Positions 53,931 through 63,129 of a stretch of 64,000 nt of DNA are shown piece after piece. Under the pieces are notes generated by a model. The model was not told the origin of the DNA. It worked only from the letters and a program-made list of their open reading frames with translations, and searched no databases. The position numbers and the translations under genes are program-made. The first letter of the stretch is position 1, and each line of letters starts with the position of its first letter. Source of the stretch: G965267335 sp965267335 (GTDB lineage: Bacteria > Bacteroidota > Bacteroidia > Cytophagales > JAAEPT01). The stretch covers positions 2,728,001 through 2,792,000 of the forward strand of contig OZ253953.1 in NCBI GenBank assembly GCA_965267335.1, written 5' to 3'.

Positions 53931-54551
53931 TTACTCTTTAAGCTTATCTTCAAATGCTTTCTTAAACTTTTCAAGCTTAGGTGCTATTACGTGCTGGCAA
54001 TAAGGCTGATTTTCATTGAGGTTATAGTAATTTTGGTGATAGTCCTCAGCCGGATAGAATTTATCAAATCTTGAAATTTCTGTTACCACAGGTTGATCCC
54101 ATGCTTTTTCTTCGTTTAATTTCTTTTTATACTTCTCAGCTAAATCCTTTTGTTGTTCATCATGGTAAAAGATAACAGAACGGTATTGTGTTCCAATATC
54201 ATGTCCCTGACGATTGAGCGTGGTGGGATCATGGGATTGCCAAAAGGCCTCCAGAAGTTCCTTGAATGAAATTTTGTTTGGATCATAGTAGATTTGACAT
54301 ACTTCAGCGTGTCCAGTATTACCCGTGCAGATTTCACGGTAAGTAGGATTAAGCGTCTTTCCTCCCGAGTACCCCGAGATGACCGTATCAACACCATCAA
54401 GTTGTTGAAAAATAGCTTCAACGCACCAAAAACATCCCGCTCCAAATGTGGCTATTTTCTGATTCTCCTTTGCTTCGTATTCCATGACCTTAGTTTGTTG
54501 TGCACATGCTGTAAACTGCAACATGATAAGTATTGAAAGAAAAAATTTCAT
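53931..54551 (-). CDS. msrA: Peptide methionine-S-sulfoxide reductase MsrA, lipoprotein form
   Basis: Repairs oxidised methionine (S-sulfoxide) in proteins. The 206-residue protein has the active-site GAGCFWCVEA (Cys40), the HDPTTLNRQG and GTQYRSVIFY blocks and FYPAEDYHQNY. The N-terminus is a lipoprotein signal (SILIMLQFTACAQQ), so this MsrA should work in the periplasm, guarding envelope proteins, unlike the common cytoplasmic enzyme. It is divergent from the hydrolase-TPR lipoprotein gene, which starts 70 bases away. Confidence 0.94.
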   Translation of the reverse strand: MKFFLSILIMLQFTACAQQTKVMEYEAKENQKIATFGAGCFWCVEAIFQQLDGVDTVISGYSGGKTLNPTYREICTGNTGHAEVCQIYYDPNKISFKELLEAFWQSHDPTTLNRQGHDIGTQYRSVIFYHDEQQKDLAEKYKKKLNEEKAWDQPVVTEISRFDKFYPAEDYHQNYYNLNENQPYCQHVIAPKLEKFKKAFEDKLKE

Positions 54552-54621
54552 CTATTCAAATTTAGCTTTAATAATGAGCTCCTTAAACTAGTTTTATATA
54601 TTTATAATTTAATTACCAGCT

Positions 54622-56037
54622 ATGAAGACTTACGTTTATATAGTACTTTTTGGATTACTTCAAATTGCTTGTGACAACAAGATACCTAACTCAGAGGAAC
54701 AAAAAAGTCAACTTACTGACACATTAGAGCAGAAATCAGAACCAATTAGTCTTGTGGGCCGATCCCTGCAGCGAGTAACAAAAGAAGGATACTCGTTGAG
54801 TATATACCAACCCATAGAAAGCGATTCGGAAGCAGTCGTTTATTTACTGGATCCTCAAGGAGAGGCTTCAAAAGCGGTAGAAAAATATAAAACACTGTCT
54901 GATCACTTTTCATTCACCCTTGTGGGTATTAACTCTATTCAGAATAATATGCCGATCGATCAGGTAACGAGTATTTGGAATTCGGCAAGAAATTATATTA
55001 ACGATGAATTTTCACAATTACCATTCTGTGCCATTGCCGGTTTTTCAGGGGGTGGAAGATATGCAACTTATCTTGCTGAAATAGACAGTAATGTTTTAGC
55101 TGTTATGGGCTGTGGGGCTGGGTTTGCAAAACAAGTTAATAGCTCAAGTGACATTCCGTTTCACTACTTAGGTGTTGTTGGAAAACAGGATTTTAATTTT
55201 GTTGAAATGATGCGCCTTGCCAAAAAATTGGAGCCTTACCCAAGACGGCACTATATAATGACCTGGGAAGGTAAACATGAATGGCCGGATACCAATACAA
55301 TGCTAACCGGCTTTACATGGTTTCATAACAGATTTATTGCCAAAGGTTTAATTGAAAAGGATATTGAGTTTGTTGATGAAATGGAAAAATTACTTACTCC
55401 TCAGTTTGAGCAGATTCCTGAAAGTAGTCGATTGAAAATAAAGGACTTTAGTCTGATTGATGAATTACAAAAAGCGGAATTGATGAGTTTCTTATTTCAG
55501 GACATTAAGGATTGTGATCAATATATCAGCCGAAGAAGTGCGGTGTATCGTCCTTCATCATTTAAAATGCAGCTAGCTGAGTTTGATGTTCTTCTGTACC
55601 AGGAATCAAAACTGCAACAAGAGTATGGCCAAAACCTGGTTCAAAAGGATTTAAGCTGGTGGGAAGATCATTTGTCACAGATGGAAACGAAACAACTCTC
55701 CCCTTTTTATGATGAGGATATGAAGCAACGCATTTTACAGTATTGTAGTCTTCAGTTGTATTTTTTATCGCAACAAAGCTTATCTCAAGGTCAGACAACC
55801 GATGATGCTTATAAATACACAAAACTGTATACCATGTTCGATAGGGAGAATAATGAAGCGCACTATTTGCACGCAATTGTACTTGCTAAAATGAATAATC
55901 AGTCCGCAGCGATTACAGAACTCAAGGAAGCCATAAAGTATGGATTTGATGATCATAATAGACTCTATCAGCAGCCCGAATTTCAAAATTTACAAAGTGA
56001 CCCTTCATTTCAGAAAATATATGAGTTACTAGATTAG
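54622..56037 (+). CDS. Lipoprotein with alpha/beta-hydrolase and TPR-like domains
   Basis: A 471-residue lipoprotein (lipobox LLQIACDNK). Residues about 45-240 form an esterase-like alpha/beta-hydrolase: VVYLLDPQG strand, nucleophile elbow AGFSGGGRYATY with Ser142, candidate acid Asp190 in VVGKQDFNF, and His219 in EGKHEWPD. The rest is helical, ending in a TPR-like part (NNEAHYLHAIVLAKMNNQSA, then ITELKEAIKYGFDD). Substrate unknown; the TPR end may bind a partner. It is divergent from msrA and overlaps the convergent response regulator gene by four bases. Confidence 0.72.
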   Translation: MKTYVYIVLFGLLQIACDNKIPNSEEQKSQLTDTLEQKSEPISLVGRSLQRVTKEGYSLSIYQPIESDSEAVVYLLDPQGEASKAVEKYKTLSDHFSFTLVGINSIQNNMPIDQVTSIWNSARNYINDEFSQLPFCAIAGFSGGGRYATYLAEIDSNVLAVMGCGAGFAKQVNSSSDIPFHYLGVVGKQDFNFVEMMRLAKKLEPYPRRHYIMTWEGKHEWPDTNTMLTGFTWFHNRFIAKGLIEKDIEFVDEMEKLLTPQFEQIPESSRLKIKDFSLIDELQKAELMSFLFQDIKDCDQYISRRSAVYRPSSFKMQLAEFDVLLYQESKLQQEYGQNLVQKDLSWWEDHLSQMETKQLSPFYDEDMKQRILQYCSLQLYFLSQQSLSQGQTTDDAYKYTKLYTMFDRENNEAHYLHAIVLAKMNNQSAAITELKEAIKYGFDDHNRLYQQPEFQNLQSDPSFQKIYELLD

Positions 56038-56459
56038 TTGCTCATAATATACCTGCGAGGGTGAAACTTTTTGATCTGACCAACGATAGCGTCAAACAAC
56101 TCTATGTCCATAGGCTTTACCATATAGTACTCTGCCTTAAGGCGTTGTCCCAAGTGCATATGATTTTCAGATTTGCTTACGGTCAGTAAGATGACTGGAA
56201 TATCCTTAAGGGAGGGAGAACTTTTTATCTCCATAAGAATTTCCAATCCTGACTTACCGGGCATATTAATATCTAATAAAATCAGATCAGGCAAACTGCT
56301 GCCGACATCTGCTGTTAGTTCAAACAAGTAATTCATTAGATTAAGTCCGTTAGTCATATGCTTGACTTTGACATTGTATGAGCTACGCTCCAACATCTTC
56401 ATTGAATACACGGCATCTGGCTGGAAGTCCTCACCGTAAAGAATAGATATGGTTTTCAT
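56034..56459 (-). CDS. Single-domain response regulator
   Basis: A 141-residue receiver domain without output. The acidic pair is Glu10-Asp11 (YGEDFQPD), the phospho-acceptor Asp63 in LLDINMPGKSG, the switch Thr93 in LLTVS and the conserved Lys115 in YYMVKPMD, so it should be phosphorylatable. Such stand-alone receivers of the Rcp1/CheY type pass phosphate between histidine kinases. No kinase is adjacent; the nearest signalling gene is the 7TMR-DISM/zinc ribbon protein 223 bases upstream on the same strand. Confidence 0.88.
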   Translation of the reverse strand: MKTISILYGEDFQPDAVYSMKMLERSSYNVKVKHMTNGLNLMNYLFELTADVGSSLPDLILLDINMPGKSGLEILMEIKSSPSLKDIPVILLTVSKSENHMHLGQRLKAEYYMVKPMDIELFDAIVGQIKKFHPRRYIMSN

Positions 56460-56682
56460 GGCTAATTGAGGTTTTATTAAGTTAAGGAGTATAGAATATA
56501 CTAAATTTCGAAGGCTGAGGATTCGAAATCACCTATGAATTTGAACTGATAACGTAAATTTCAAAGTTCTCCCTAGGATTTAGGGCATTAAAAGGTTTAA
56601 TGCTTTCAAAAAACTTACCTTGACTATTGAACTACCTTTGGATATCTGTGTCGGAAAGATGTGAGGAAGTGATCTCCGAACC

Positions 56683-58542
56683 TTAGTGATCCAATATCAA
56701 ATCTGCTACGTCCTCTTCCCTTTTATTTCCTCTCTTCTTAATGGTGGCCATGACTTTTTGCTTGAACCTCCATACAGTTGCGGGTCTTATCTCAACTTCT
56801 TTGGCGAGTTCATTTGCGACAAGTTTGTCTCCCCTATGCTTAACCTTTAGAGCTATATAAAATGCCTTGGTTAAAGGGAATTTACACTTATGGAATATGG
56901 TATTTGTAGTAGCAGATTCATCATACCGGCATTTTGTGCAGCGTCTGGAGTGCTTTTTTAGTCCATCACAATACTTTTTATTACCACATTTTTTGCATTC
57001 ATATCCATCCCGCCATTTTATTTCGGCAATGTACTTTATAAGGCTGTTTTCATCGGGGTAAATATTAGTAAGCTCTTCATAGTTCACCTCTTTTAGCTGA
57101 ATTCTGGCTTTTGTTGCTTCTTTCACATTTTTCTGAAGCTTGCGGTTTTGTAGGTCCAGAGCCAGGTTCATTTTGTTGATCTCTTCAGCTTGTTCCTTTA
57201 ATTTGAGGTTTGCTTCTTCAAGTTCCTGGCTCTTCTCGTTCAGTGCAACGGTTCTTTCTGAGACCTTTTCTTCAAGTTCTCGATTTACCTTCTGACTCAA
57301 TTGTTCATTTTCCTTTAGCTGTTCAATGACTTGGTTTTGAGCTTCTTGCTCACGTGTCTTAAGGAATCTAAACCGATCTCCCAACGCGAACGACAAGATC
57401 ATAATCTCAAGGATAAAGCCTATATTCCTACTGTAGATGGCGTAAATTTTGACCGTAGTATTGTCTGTTATGAGATCAATAACCCCAAAGTCGGCAAAGA
57501 ATCGAATTAATAAGCCGAGTAATACAAACGTATTTCCCAAAATAAAATAGCGGGCGGGTCGGTATCCAGCCTTGTAAGCCTTAATTGAAAGGTAATAGAT
57601 AAGAAAGAGAGGTAACATAAACAAGGTAGTAGACACCTTCTCCAACTGAACAAAGTGATTTACAATATTGAAAACAATATATACGCCAGTGAGTATTAGG
57701 ATAAGTCGATCGAGTGGCGGTGATTGATTCTTGGTGTCAAGAAACTGACGGCAATACAAGACAAAAAAGATAAGTAACAATGGTCGGGCAATATAAAAGC
57801 CCAGTTCCGAAACCCATGCCAAATCTGTCCAAATGTATTGATAACCGATGCCGTCATCGATTAATGAATGATAAGCCCATATAATGACATAAAATACGTA
57901 GAATAGATAGATGCCTTCTTTTATTGAAACGTAGAGGAAAAGGTTGTAAATCAGAATAATTGCTAAAATCCCGTAATACATTCCAAGGAGGTAATATTCG
58001 TTAAAGGCGTAGCTGGCAAACTCCTGATTGGACCTTAGCTTGAATAACATACTCCCAACAACATCAGACTTCACCCTTAAATAGTAGTAATCGGTTGATT
58101 TTCTTAATAGGTTAATATCCAACACGATATTCTTATGCTGATAAGGGCGGCTTGAAAATCCATGATCTATACCTCCTTTTCGTTCTATATATTGGCCTTT
58201 ATGTTTCCGGTCCGGGACATATAGTCTTATATCATTATGTCTTGAATCTAGTATTTCCAGAACCCACTTAGGTTGATGAGATAGATCAGTCTTTACTTTA
58301 AACCGAACCCAGAAAGCTGCCTGAAACGGACTATTATAGTCTGGAATATCATTATCAAATTCTTGTTTGGCTATGACTTCCTCCAGGGTCATTTCATTTG
58401 AGTGATCAATAAAAATATCTGTATATTCATTATGTACTTCAACGGACCGAATTTCGTCAGTAATCTGGATGGGTTTCGCTCCATAGGTTACCTGAAAGGT
58501 GCAGAAGTATAATACTGAGAGAAGTAAGATTGATTTAGGCAT
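56683..58542 (-). CDS. 7TMR-DISM receptor fused to IS1595-type zinc ribbon and HTH
   Basis: A 619-residue membrane protein (start at 58542, MPKSILLLSVLYFCTFQVTY; the frame stays open to 58671, but 43 extra residues before a good signal peptide are unlikely). Order: extracellular 7TMR-DISMED2 domain (about 25-165), seven membrane helices (about 170-380), a long coiled coil (about 385-480, QNQVIEQLKENEQLSQKVNR onward), then a C-terminal zinc ribbon with CKKCGNKKYC and CTKC (Cys516, 519, 535, 538) and an HTH (LVANELAKEVEIRPATVWRF). The end matches the N-terminal DNA-binding part of IS1595-family transposases, including TNTIFHKCKFPLTKAFYIAL, but the catalytic DDE domain is absent. It is probably a membrane-bound, ligand-driven DNA-binding protein made by domesticating a transposase front end. 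Confidence 0.82.
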   Translation of the reverse strand: MPKSILLLSVLYFCTFQVTYGAKPIQITDEIRSVEVHNEYTDIFIDHSNEMTLEEVIAKQEFDNDIPDYNSPFQAAFWVRFKVKTDLSHQPKWVLEILDSRHNDIRLYVPDRKHKGQYIERKGGIDHGFSSRPYQHKNIVLDINLLRKSTDYYYLRVKSDVVGSMLFKLRSNQEFASYAFNEYYLLGMYYGILAIILIYNLFLYVSIKEGIYLFYVFYVIIWAYHSLIDDGIGYQYIWTDLAWVSELGFYIARPLLLIFFVLYCRQFLDTKNQSPPLDRLILILTGVYIVFNIVNHFVQLEKVSTTLFMLPLFLIYYLSIKAYKAGYRPARYFILGNTFVLLGLLIRFFADFGVIDLITDNTTVKIYAIYSRNIGFILEIMILSFALGDRFRFLKTREQEAQNQVIEQLKENEQLSQKVNRELEEKVSERTVALNEKSQELEEANLKLKEQAEEINKMNLALDLQNRKLQKNVKEATKARIQLKEVNYEELTNIYPDENSLIKYIAEIKWRDGYECKKCGNKKYCDGLKKHSRRCTKCRYDESATTNTIFHKCKFPLTKAFYIALKVKHRGDKLVANELAKEVEIRPATVWRFKQKVMATIKKRGNKREEDVADLILDH

Positions 58543-58747
58543 ATTTGTAAAGGTTGTCTGAAGGAAAATAGAATTGTATCTGAGAATCACCCGATACAAT
58601 ACAGCGAATTGTCGGCAGGTTATCCTTATAGATAACAATGTCAGATATTGAAAACTACCTTTAGAAAACAATAATTTATAGGTTAAATTAATTGTAATAC
58701 GTTAATAGATTCATGATTGTTTACTAAAACAAATTCAATTTTTTCGT

Positions 58748-59488
58748 TTGAAAAGCAATGTTACCGAAATAAGTCTAATACACGGATTAAATGTTCGTCC
58801 GCAAGTCATGCAAGACCTGGCCATTGAGTTAGGACTCAATACTTCCTTGCTCAATGATTTAGCACTGACAGGGCATAAAATAAGTACTGACCGTATTAGT
58901 AGAATTCGTGATCTTAAAAATATTCATGCTCAAGACTGGATTAATGATGTGGTTGAACAACTTCGGTTAAATAAAAATCAATCTATACACTTTGGTTACT
59001 CGCTGGGAGGAGCTTTGTTATTAAATGTATACTCTATTCACCCTGAATTGAAGCCTGATAAGCTAATTTTGTTTGCTCCCGCTCTTAGTTTTCGTGCCTG
59101 GACCCATAGCTGGAAAGTACTCAAGCCGTTTGGTGGCCTTGTGATACCAAGTATGCAAGGTCGAAAACACAGAGTTAATAAAGGGGTTCCGGTTCAGGCT
59201 TATAAGGTACTTTTTCGGTTGAGTAAATCGCTTCATGAGAATTATGAACTATTGAAAGACATCCCAACATTAGTATTAATCAACCAGGGGGATGAATTAG
59301 TTTCACCATCCGGAATTAGAAACATTGTTAAGGAACATAGATTACATAATTGGGAAATAGTTGAACTTAGTAAGTCTTCTCTGAAACGCGGAAAAAGACA
59401 CCAAATCGTCTCTAAGGAGTGCTTCACAGGGAATAATTGGCGAGTAGTAAAAGAAAAATGTCAGTCATTCTTAAATGCTGAGACATGA
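58748..59488 (+). CDS. Alpha/beta-hydrolase
   Basis: A 246-residue cytoplasmic hydrolase. The start is TTG, because the frame has no ATG before SLIHGLN and is closed at 58706. The oxyanion motif is LIHGLN, nucleophile Ser85 in FGYSLGGA, acid Asp182 in NQGDELVS and His218 in KRHQIVS. It is the first gene of a tight unit: the DUF2817 gene overlaps it by four bases (ATGA). Substrate unknown; a lipase or thioesterase role is possible. Confidence 0.75.
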   Translation: MKSNVTEISLIHGLNVRPQVMQDLAIELGLNTSLLNDLALTGHKISTDRISRIRDLKNIHAQDWINDVVEQLRLNKNQSIHFGYSLGGALLLNVYSIHPELKPDKLILFAPALSFRAWTHSWKVLKPFGGLVIPSMQGRKHRVNKGVPVQAYKVLFRLSKSLHENYELLKDIPTLVLINQGDELVSPSGIRNIVKEHRLHNWEIVELSKSSLKRGKRHQIVSKECFTGNNWRVVKEKCQSFLNAET

Positions 59489-60510
59489 ATTACTTTAGCA
59501 ACACATATGAGGAGGCTTGTGCTTTGATAGAATCAGTGGCAGTAAAGAAAAACCTGAACAAGCTCAGTGTCCCAATCAATAGTGATTCCTCAATACACAT
59601 TTATCAGACGAAGAATACTTCCTCGAATAAGTTTCTTATTACCTCTGGTGTGCATGGCGTTGAAGGTTACCTGGGATCAGCGACACAGGCTAAGTTTATC
59701 GATGAGGTAACCCTGCGTTCAGACCTGGATTTGGCAATTGTCCATATTGTCAATCCTACTGGAATGCTCCAGAACAGGAGGTTTAATTTAAACAACGTTG
59801 ATCTTAACCGAAATTTTTGGAGGGTTGAACCACAATTAAGTCCGGAACTGTATAATAAAGTTTCAGATCTAATTAATCCTAAATCAGAGAAAGGCTTAAG
59901 AAATTTTAAATGGAAAGCATTTAAGAATATTCTGAGATACGGTTTTAAGCCCTTACAGCAAGCAATTGTTCAAGGACAATATCATATGCCAAAGGGTATT
60001 TTCTACGGAGGTACAGAACGACAGCCGGAATCCAGATGCTTAGATTCATTTCTCGGGAAGTTTCTTACCGATTGCACTATTCTATATGGAGTGGACTTGC
60101 ACAGCGGACTAGGCAAATATGGCAAAGAATCTCTGCTACTAGAGTCCGAATTTGACTATAAATTGGTTGGTGAACTATCTACATTAATCAAAAAGCCTAT
60201 TAAACAAGTTAAGGCGGCAGGAAAAGATAATTATCAAATTCAAGGAGGATTGATCGCAGGTGTCGGTAATCATTTAAAGAACGAGCAAATCAAAATGATT
60301 ACGCTGGAAATTGGAATTAAGTCACCAATAACAACTCTTCAACTTTTGTGTGAAGAAAATTATTATTTCAACTATGATCAACTTAATCAAGCTGCTGCCG
60401 GACAAAAACTTAAGAATCACTTTTTTCCGAATGATCCTAAATGGAGAAATAACGCTTTGAACAATTCTGTTAACACCTTGATTAATTTCTACAACAATAT
60501 AACAATCTGA
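59485..60510 (+). CDS. DUF2817 family (M14-like) metallopeptidase
   Basis: A 341-residue carboxypeptidase-like protein. Zinc ligands are His57 and Glu60 in TSGVHGVEGY and His206 in GVDLHSGLG; NNVDLNRNF is the substrate-binding signature, and Glu275 in MITLEIG is the likely catalytic base. DUF2817 proteins belong with the M14/succinylglutamate desuccinylase group and cleave amides or peptides, mostly with unknown substrates. No signal peptide. It overlaps the preceding hydrolase by four bases and is 2 bases from the methyltransferase gene. Confidence 0.82.
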   Translation: MNYFSNTYEEACALIESVAVKKNLNKLSVPINSDSSIHIYQTKNTSSNKFLITSGVHGVEGYLGSATQAKFIDEVTLRSDLDLAIVHIVNPTGMLQNRRFNLNNVDLNRNFWRVEPQLSPELYNKVSDLINPKSEKGLRNFKWKAFKNILRYGFKPLQQAIVQGQYHMPKGIFYGGTERQPESRCLDSFLGKFLTDCTILYGVDLHSGLGKYGKESLLLESEFDYKLVGELSTLIKKPIKQVKAAGKDNYQIQGGLIAGVGNHLKNEQIKMITLEIGIKSPITTLQLLCEENYYFNYDQLNQAAAGQKLKNHFFPNDPKWRNNALNNSVNTLINFYNNITI

Positions 60511-60512
60511 AA

Positions 60513-61187
60513 ATGGAACCTTCACCACAAGAAATAGCGCAATTACTGAGAAAACCTGAGGGAGATGCAGGGAAGGAAATGGCATTCAAAATGAATGATG
60601 GAAATGCAGGTCTGGTCACCGGGGCGATTAATCAACTTAGCTTAAGGGAAGCAGATCGGGTACTCGAAATCGGATTCGGCAATGGTAAACACCTCAAAGA
60701 GATACTTGAAAAGGCTGATAACATCAAATACGAAGGTGTTGATATTTCAGAAACCATGGTTAATGAAGCGAATGACATTAATTCAGTGGCAGTAGAAAGT
60801 AAGGTAGCTCGGTTTCAGCTAGGAGAAGTGAGTGACCTGCCTTTTGAGGATGATTCTTTTGAGAAAGTATTTACATGCAATACCATTTACTTTTGGCCAG
60901 CACCGGAAGCAGATATAAAAGAATTGTTTAGAGTATTAAAACCTGAAGGAACGTTGGTAATCGGGTTTCGAGAAGGTCATACGGTAAAAGATTATCCCTT
61001 TATTAAATTTGGGTTTCAGCTGTATGAGCAATCTGACGTACAAGAACTTTTACAAAGCGCAGGGTTCAGGAATGTTTCTTTCAAAATGTGGGAAGAACAT
61101 GATTCCAAATGGAAGGAAGAAGAGTCGGAAAAAAGCAACGAGCACAACCTTCAAATTTTTAGTACACTCGCAATTGCTCAAAAATAA
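60513..61187 (+). CDS. Class I SAM-dependent methyltransferase
   Basis: A 224-residue Methyltransf_11-type enzyme. SAM-binding motif I is VLEIGFGNGKH, followed by YEGVDISETMV (acidic strand-2 end) and VFTCNTIYFWPAP (motif IV region). The acceptor is unknown; the close link with a hydrolase and a DUF2817 peptidase-like protein suggests a small-molecule or lipid pathway. Third and last gene of the unit; a GC hairpin follows 11 bases past the stop. Confidence 0.85.
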   Translation: MEPSPQEIAQLLRKPEGDAGKEMAFKMNDGNAGLVTGAINQLSLREADRVLEIGFGNGKHLKEILEKADNIKYEGVDISETMVNEANDINSVAVESKVARFQLGEVSDLPFEDDSFEKVFTCNTIYFWPAPEADIKELFRVLKPEGTLVIGFREGHTVKDYPFIKFGFQLYEQSDVQELLQSAGFRNVSFKMWEEHDSKWKEEESEKSNEHNLQIFSTLAIAQK

Positions 61188-61226
61188 GGACAAAAAAATA
61201 ACCGCGGTGGGTCAACCGCGGTTAAT
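61188..61226. terminator. GC hairpin after the methyltransferase gene
   Basis: TAACCGCGGT (61199-61208) and ACCGCGGTTA (61215-61224) form a perfect 10-base stem with a 6-base loop. The poly-A lies on the left, so the T-run is on the minus strand; on the plus strand it would stop transcripts only by its strong stem. Confidence 0.55.
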
Positions 61227-61476
61227 GCGCCTTACATTTACACCGCTGAACGGTATAAAATGATATGAAAACCTAGTTAGACTTACAACCCGATATGAAC
61301 ATACCTTCTTTGGATGTAATAACAATATTTCCTCATACTTATTTAATGTATTTTATACACTTTACAGTATTTTGAAGGTGAAAAATATCGTTTAAAGGAA
61401 TGCTATAATATGTGTCCATTTTACAAAAAATCAATATTTGGTTCAATTTCGTTACGCTTAAAAGACTTTAGGAAGA

Positions 61477-61998
61477 ATGAATATAATTGAAGAGATTTCG
61501 CGTGAGCATAGTAAGAATATGGCAATAAAAGTGTCATCATTTATAGGAGATAATGAAGATCTCTTCCGACAGTTGATGCAACTTGTTTTAGGTACTGAGA
61601 AGATTTTGTCACAACGTGGAGCTTATGTATTAAGCTATTGTTGCGATCGGAATCCGGAATTGGTATCGCCTTATATTTCAGAGCTAATAAAGAAAATCCA
61701 GACCCCGGACACTCATGTTGCGGTAAAAAGGTGTGCTCTCCGGTCTTTTGAAAAGCTACAAATTCCGGAAAAATATGCAGGAGAGTTAATTGATATATGT
61801 TTTCAATACCTGGAATCTGAAAAAGAAACACTGGCTGTAAAGGTATTTGCTATGACTGTAATCTATAACCTGTCATCAAAGTATCCGGAAATTCGAAATG
61901 AGTTAAGAATACTCATCGAAGACCAACTCCCCTACTCTTCACCTGGTTTTCAAAGTAGAGGAAAGAAGATTTTAAAAGGAATTCAAGGGAATGCTTGA
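61477..61998 (+). CDS. HEAT-like repeat protein
   Basis: A 173-residue, almost wholly helical cytoplasmic protein of HEAT/ARM-type repeats (LSQRGAYVLSYCCDRNPELV, then HVAVKRCALRSFEKLQIPEK, then TLAVKVFAMTVIYNLSSKYP). Similar short proteins occur in many Cytophagales and have no assigned role; HEAT repeats bind proteins. It is alone, converging with the aldo/keto reductase gene. Confidence 0.65.
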   Translation: MNIIEEISREHSKNMAIKVSSFIGDNEDLFRQLMQLVLGTEKILSQRGAYVLSYCCDRNPELVSPYISELIKKIQTPDTHVAVKRCALRSFEKLQIPEKYAGELIDICFQYLESEKETLAVKVFAMTVIYNLSSKYPEIRNELRILIEDQLPYSSPGFQSRGKKILKGIQGNA

Positions 61999-62002
61999 AC
62001 GA

Positions 62003-62977
62003 CTATTGGCTCCATTCTGTAGGCTCTCGATCCCACCGGTGTAATTTCAATTCAGCTAATACTTCACGACCAAGTTTCGCCATATCACTACAGGCTATGT
62101 TCGCCTCCACATGATTCAGCTTTCTCATTCCTGGTATTGTAGTTGAAACGTCACTATTGCTCAAAATGAAACTAAGGGCAAGCTCTGGCATACTCATACC
62201 ATATTTTTCGGCAATTGGCTTGAGCGCATCAGCATGTTCGACACTCGAGTTTAGATTCTCAGGCACGAAATAAGTATTTCTCCAATCTCCTTCTGGCCAT
62301 TTCGAATCTTTGGTCAATGTACCTGTCAAAGTGCCCTCATCGAATGGTACCCGTGCGATAAATGCAATATCAAGTTCTCTAGCTAATGGTAGTAACTCAT
62401 CTTCCGGGGCTTGATCAAAGACATTGTAAATCCCTTGTACTGAATCAACAAGACCGGTTTTCATAGCTTTCAGACAATTCCATGGCTCCCATCGGTTAAT
62501 GCTCAGTCCGAAAGCCTCAATTTTTCCCTGCTCCTTCAGTTTAGTAATAGTGTCTTTCCATTCATCTTGGTCAGACCAATCATCCTCCCAGACATGAAAC
62601 TGAATGAGATCAATTCTTTCTAAGCCAAGGTTTTCTAATGTCTTTTCTGTATACTCTATAATATGCTCTTTTGGAAATACAGAACTTATTGGTGTGCCTT
62701 TCACAGGTGGCCAGTTCCAGTCAGCCGGAGGTATTTTTGAGGCTGTGTATAATCGTCTTTCGGGGTGCCTCTTGACCAACCGACCCAGTATTTGTTCACT
62801 TAGGCCCTCACCATAACCCCAGGCTGTATCAAAGAAATTACAACCAAGTTCTACTGCCCTATCAAGTGATTTGTCGGATTGTGTAGCGTCTGATTCTGTC
62901 CAGCCAGCCATTCCCCACATTCCATAGCCAATTTCGCTTACCTGCCAGTTTGTTCTTCCAAATCTTCTGTATTGCAT
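62003..62977 (-). CDS. Aldo/keto reductase
   Basis: A 324-residue NADPH-dependent oxidoreductase of the AKR family. I choose the ATG at 62977, giving MQYRRFGRTNWQVSEIGYG, the family's usual start; a frame to 63034 would add 19 unrelated residues. The catalytic tetrad residues are Asp50 and Tyr55 in FDTAWGYGEG, Lys81 in YTASKIPP and His in QFHVWEDDW. The C-terminal NADP site holds SNSDVSTTIPGMRKLNHVE. It reduces aldehydes, ketones or sugars; the substrate is not evident. Confidence 0.93.
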   Translation of the reverse strand: MQYRRFGRTNWQVSEIGYGMWGMAGWTESDATQSDKSLDRAVELGCNFFDTAWGYGEGLSEQILGRLVKRHPERRLYTASKIPPADWNWPPVKGTPISSVFPKEHIIEYTEKTLENLGLERIDLIQFHVWEDDWSDQDEWKDTITKLKEQGKIEAFGLSINRWEPWNCLKAMKTGLVDSVQGIYNVFDQAPEDELLPLARELDIAFIARVPFDEGTLTGTLTKDSKWPEGDWRNTYFVPENLNSSVEHADALKPIAEKYGMSMPELALSFILSNSDVSTTIPGMRKLNHVEANIACSDMAKLGREVLAELKLHRWDREPTEWSQ

Positions 62978-63063
62978 TACTATGTTTTTTCGCTGAAATA
63001 ATAGACAAAACTGGTAAATGAATCGGATATTCAAAAGCCCGCTTCGAAAAGCTATCGGTTAGA

Positions 63064-63097
63064 ATAAAAAACTTCCCTCAGTAGTTAGAGGGAAGAT
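63064..63097 (-). terminator. Rho-independent terminator of glnS
   Basis: CTTCCCTC (63072-63079) and GAGGGAAG (63088-63095) pair around an 8-base loop. On the minus strand TTTTTTATTC follows, so it ends glnS transcription 35 bases past the stop codon. Confidence 0.8.
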
Positions 63098-63129
63098 ATT
63101 ACTTTAATCGCAAGAAAGGTACCTTGGTT

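Noticed and set aside
54557..54564. TAAATTTG, a perfect -7 match on the minus strand before msrA
   Set aside because: Only six bases from the ATG, so the transcript would be nearly leaderless; probably chance in AT-rich DNA.
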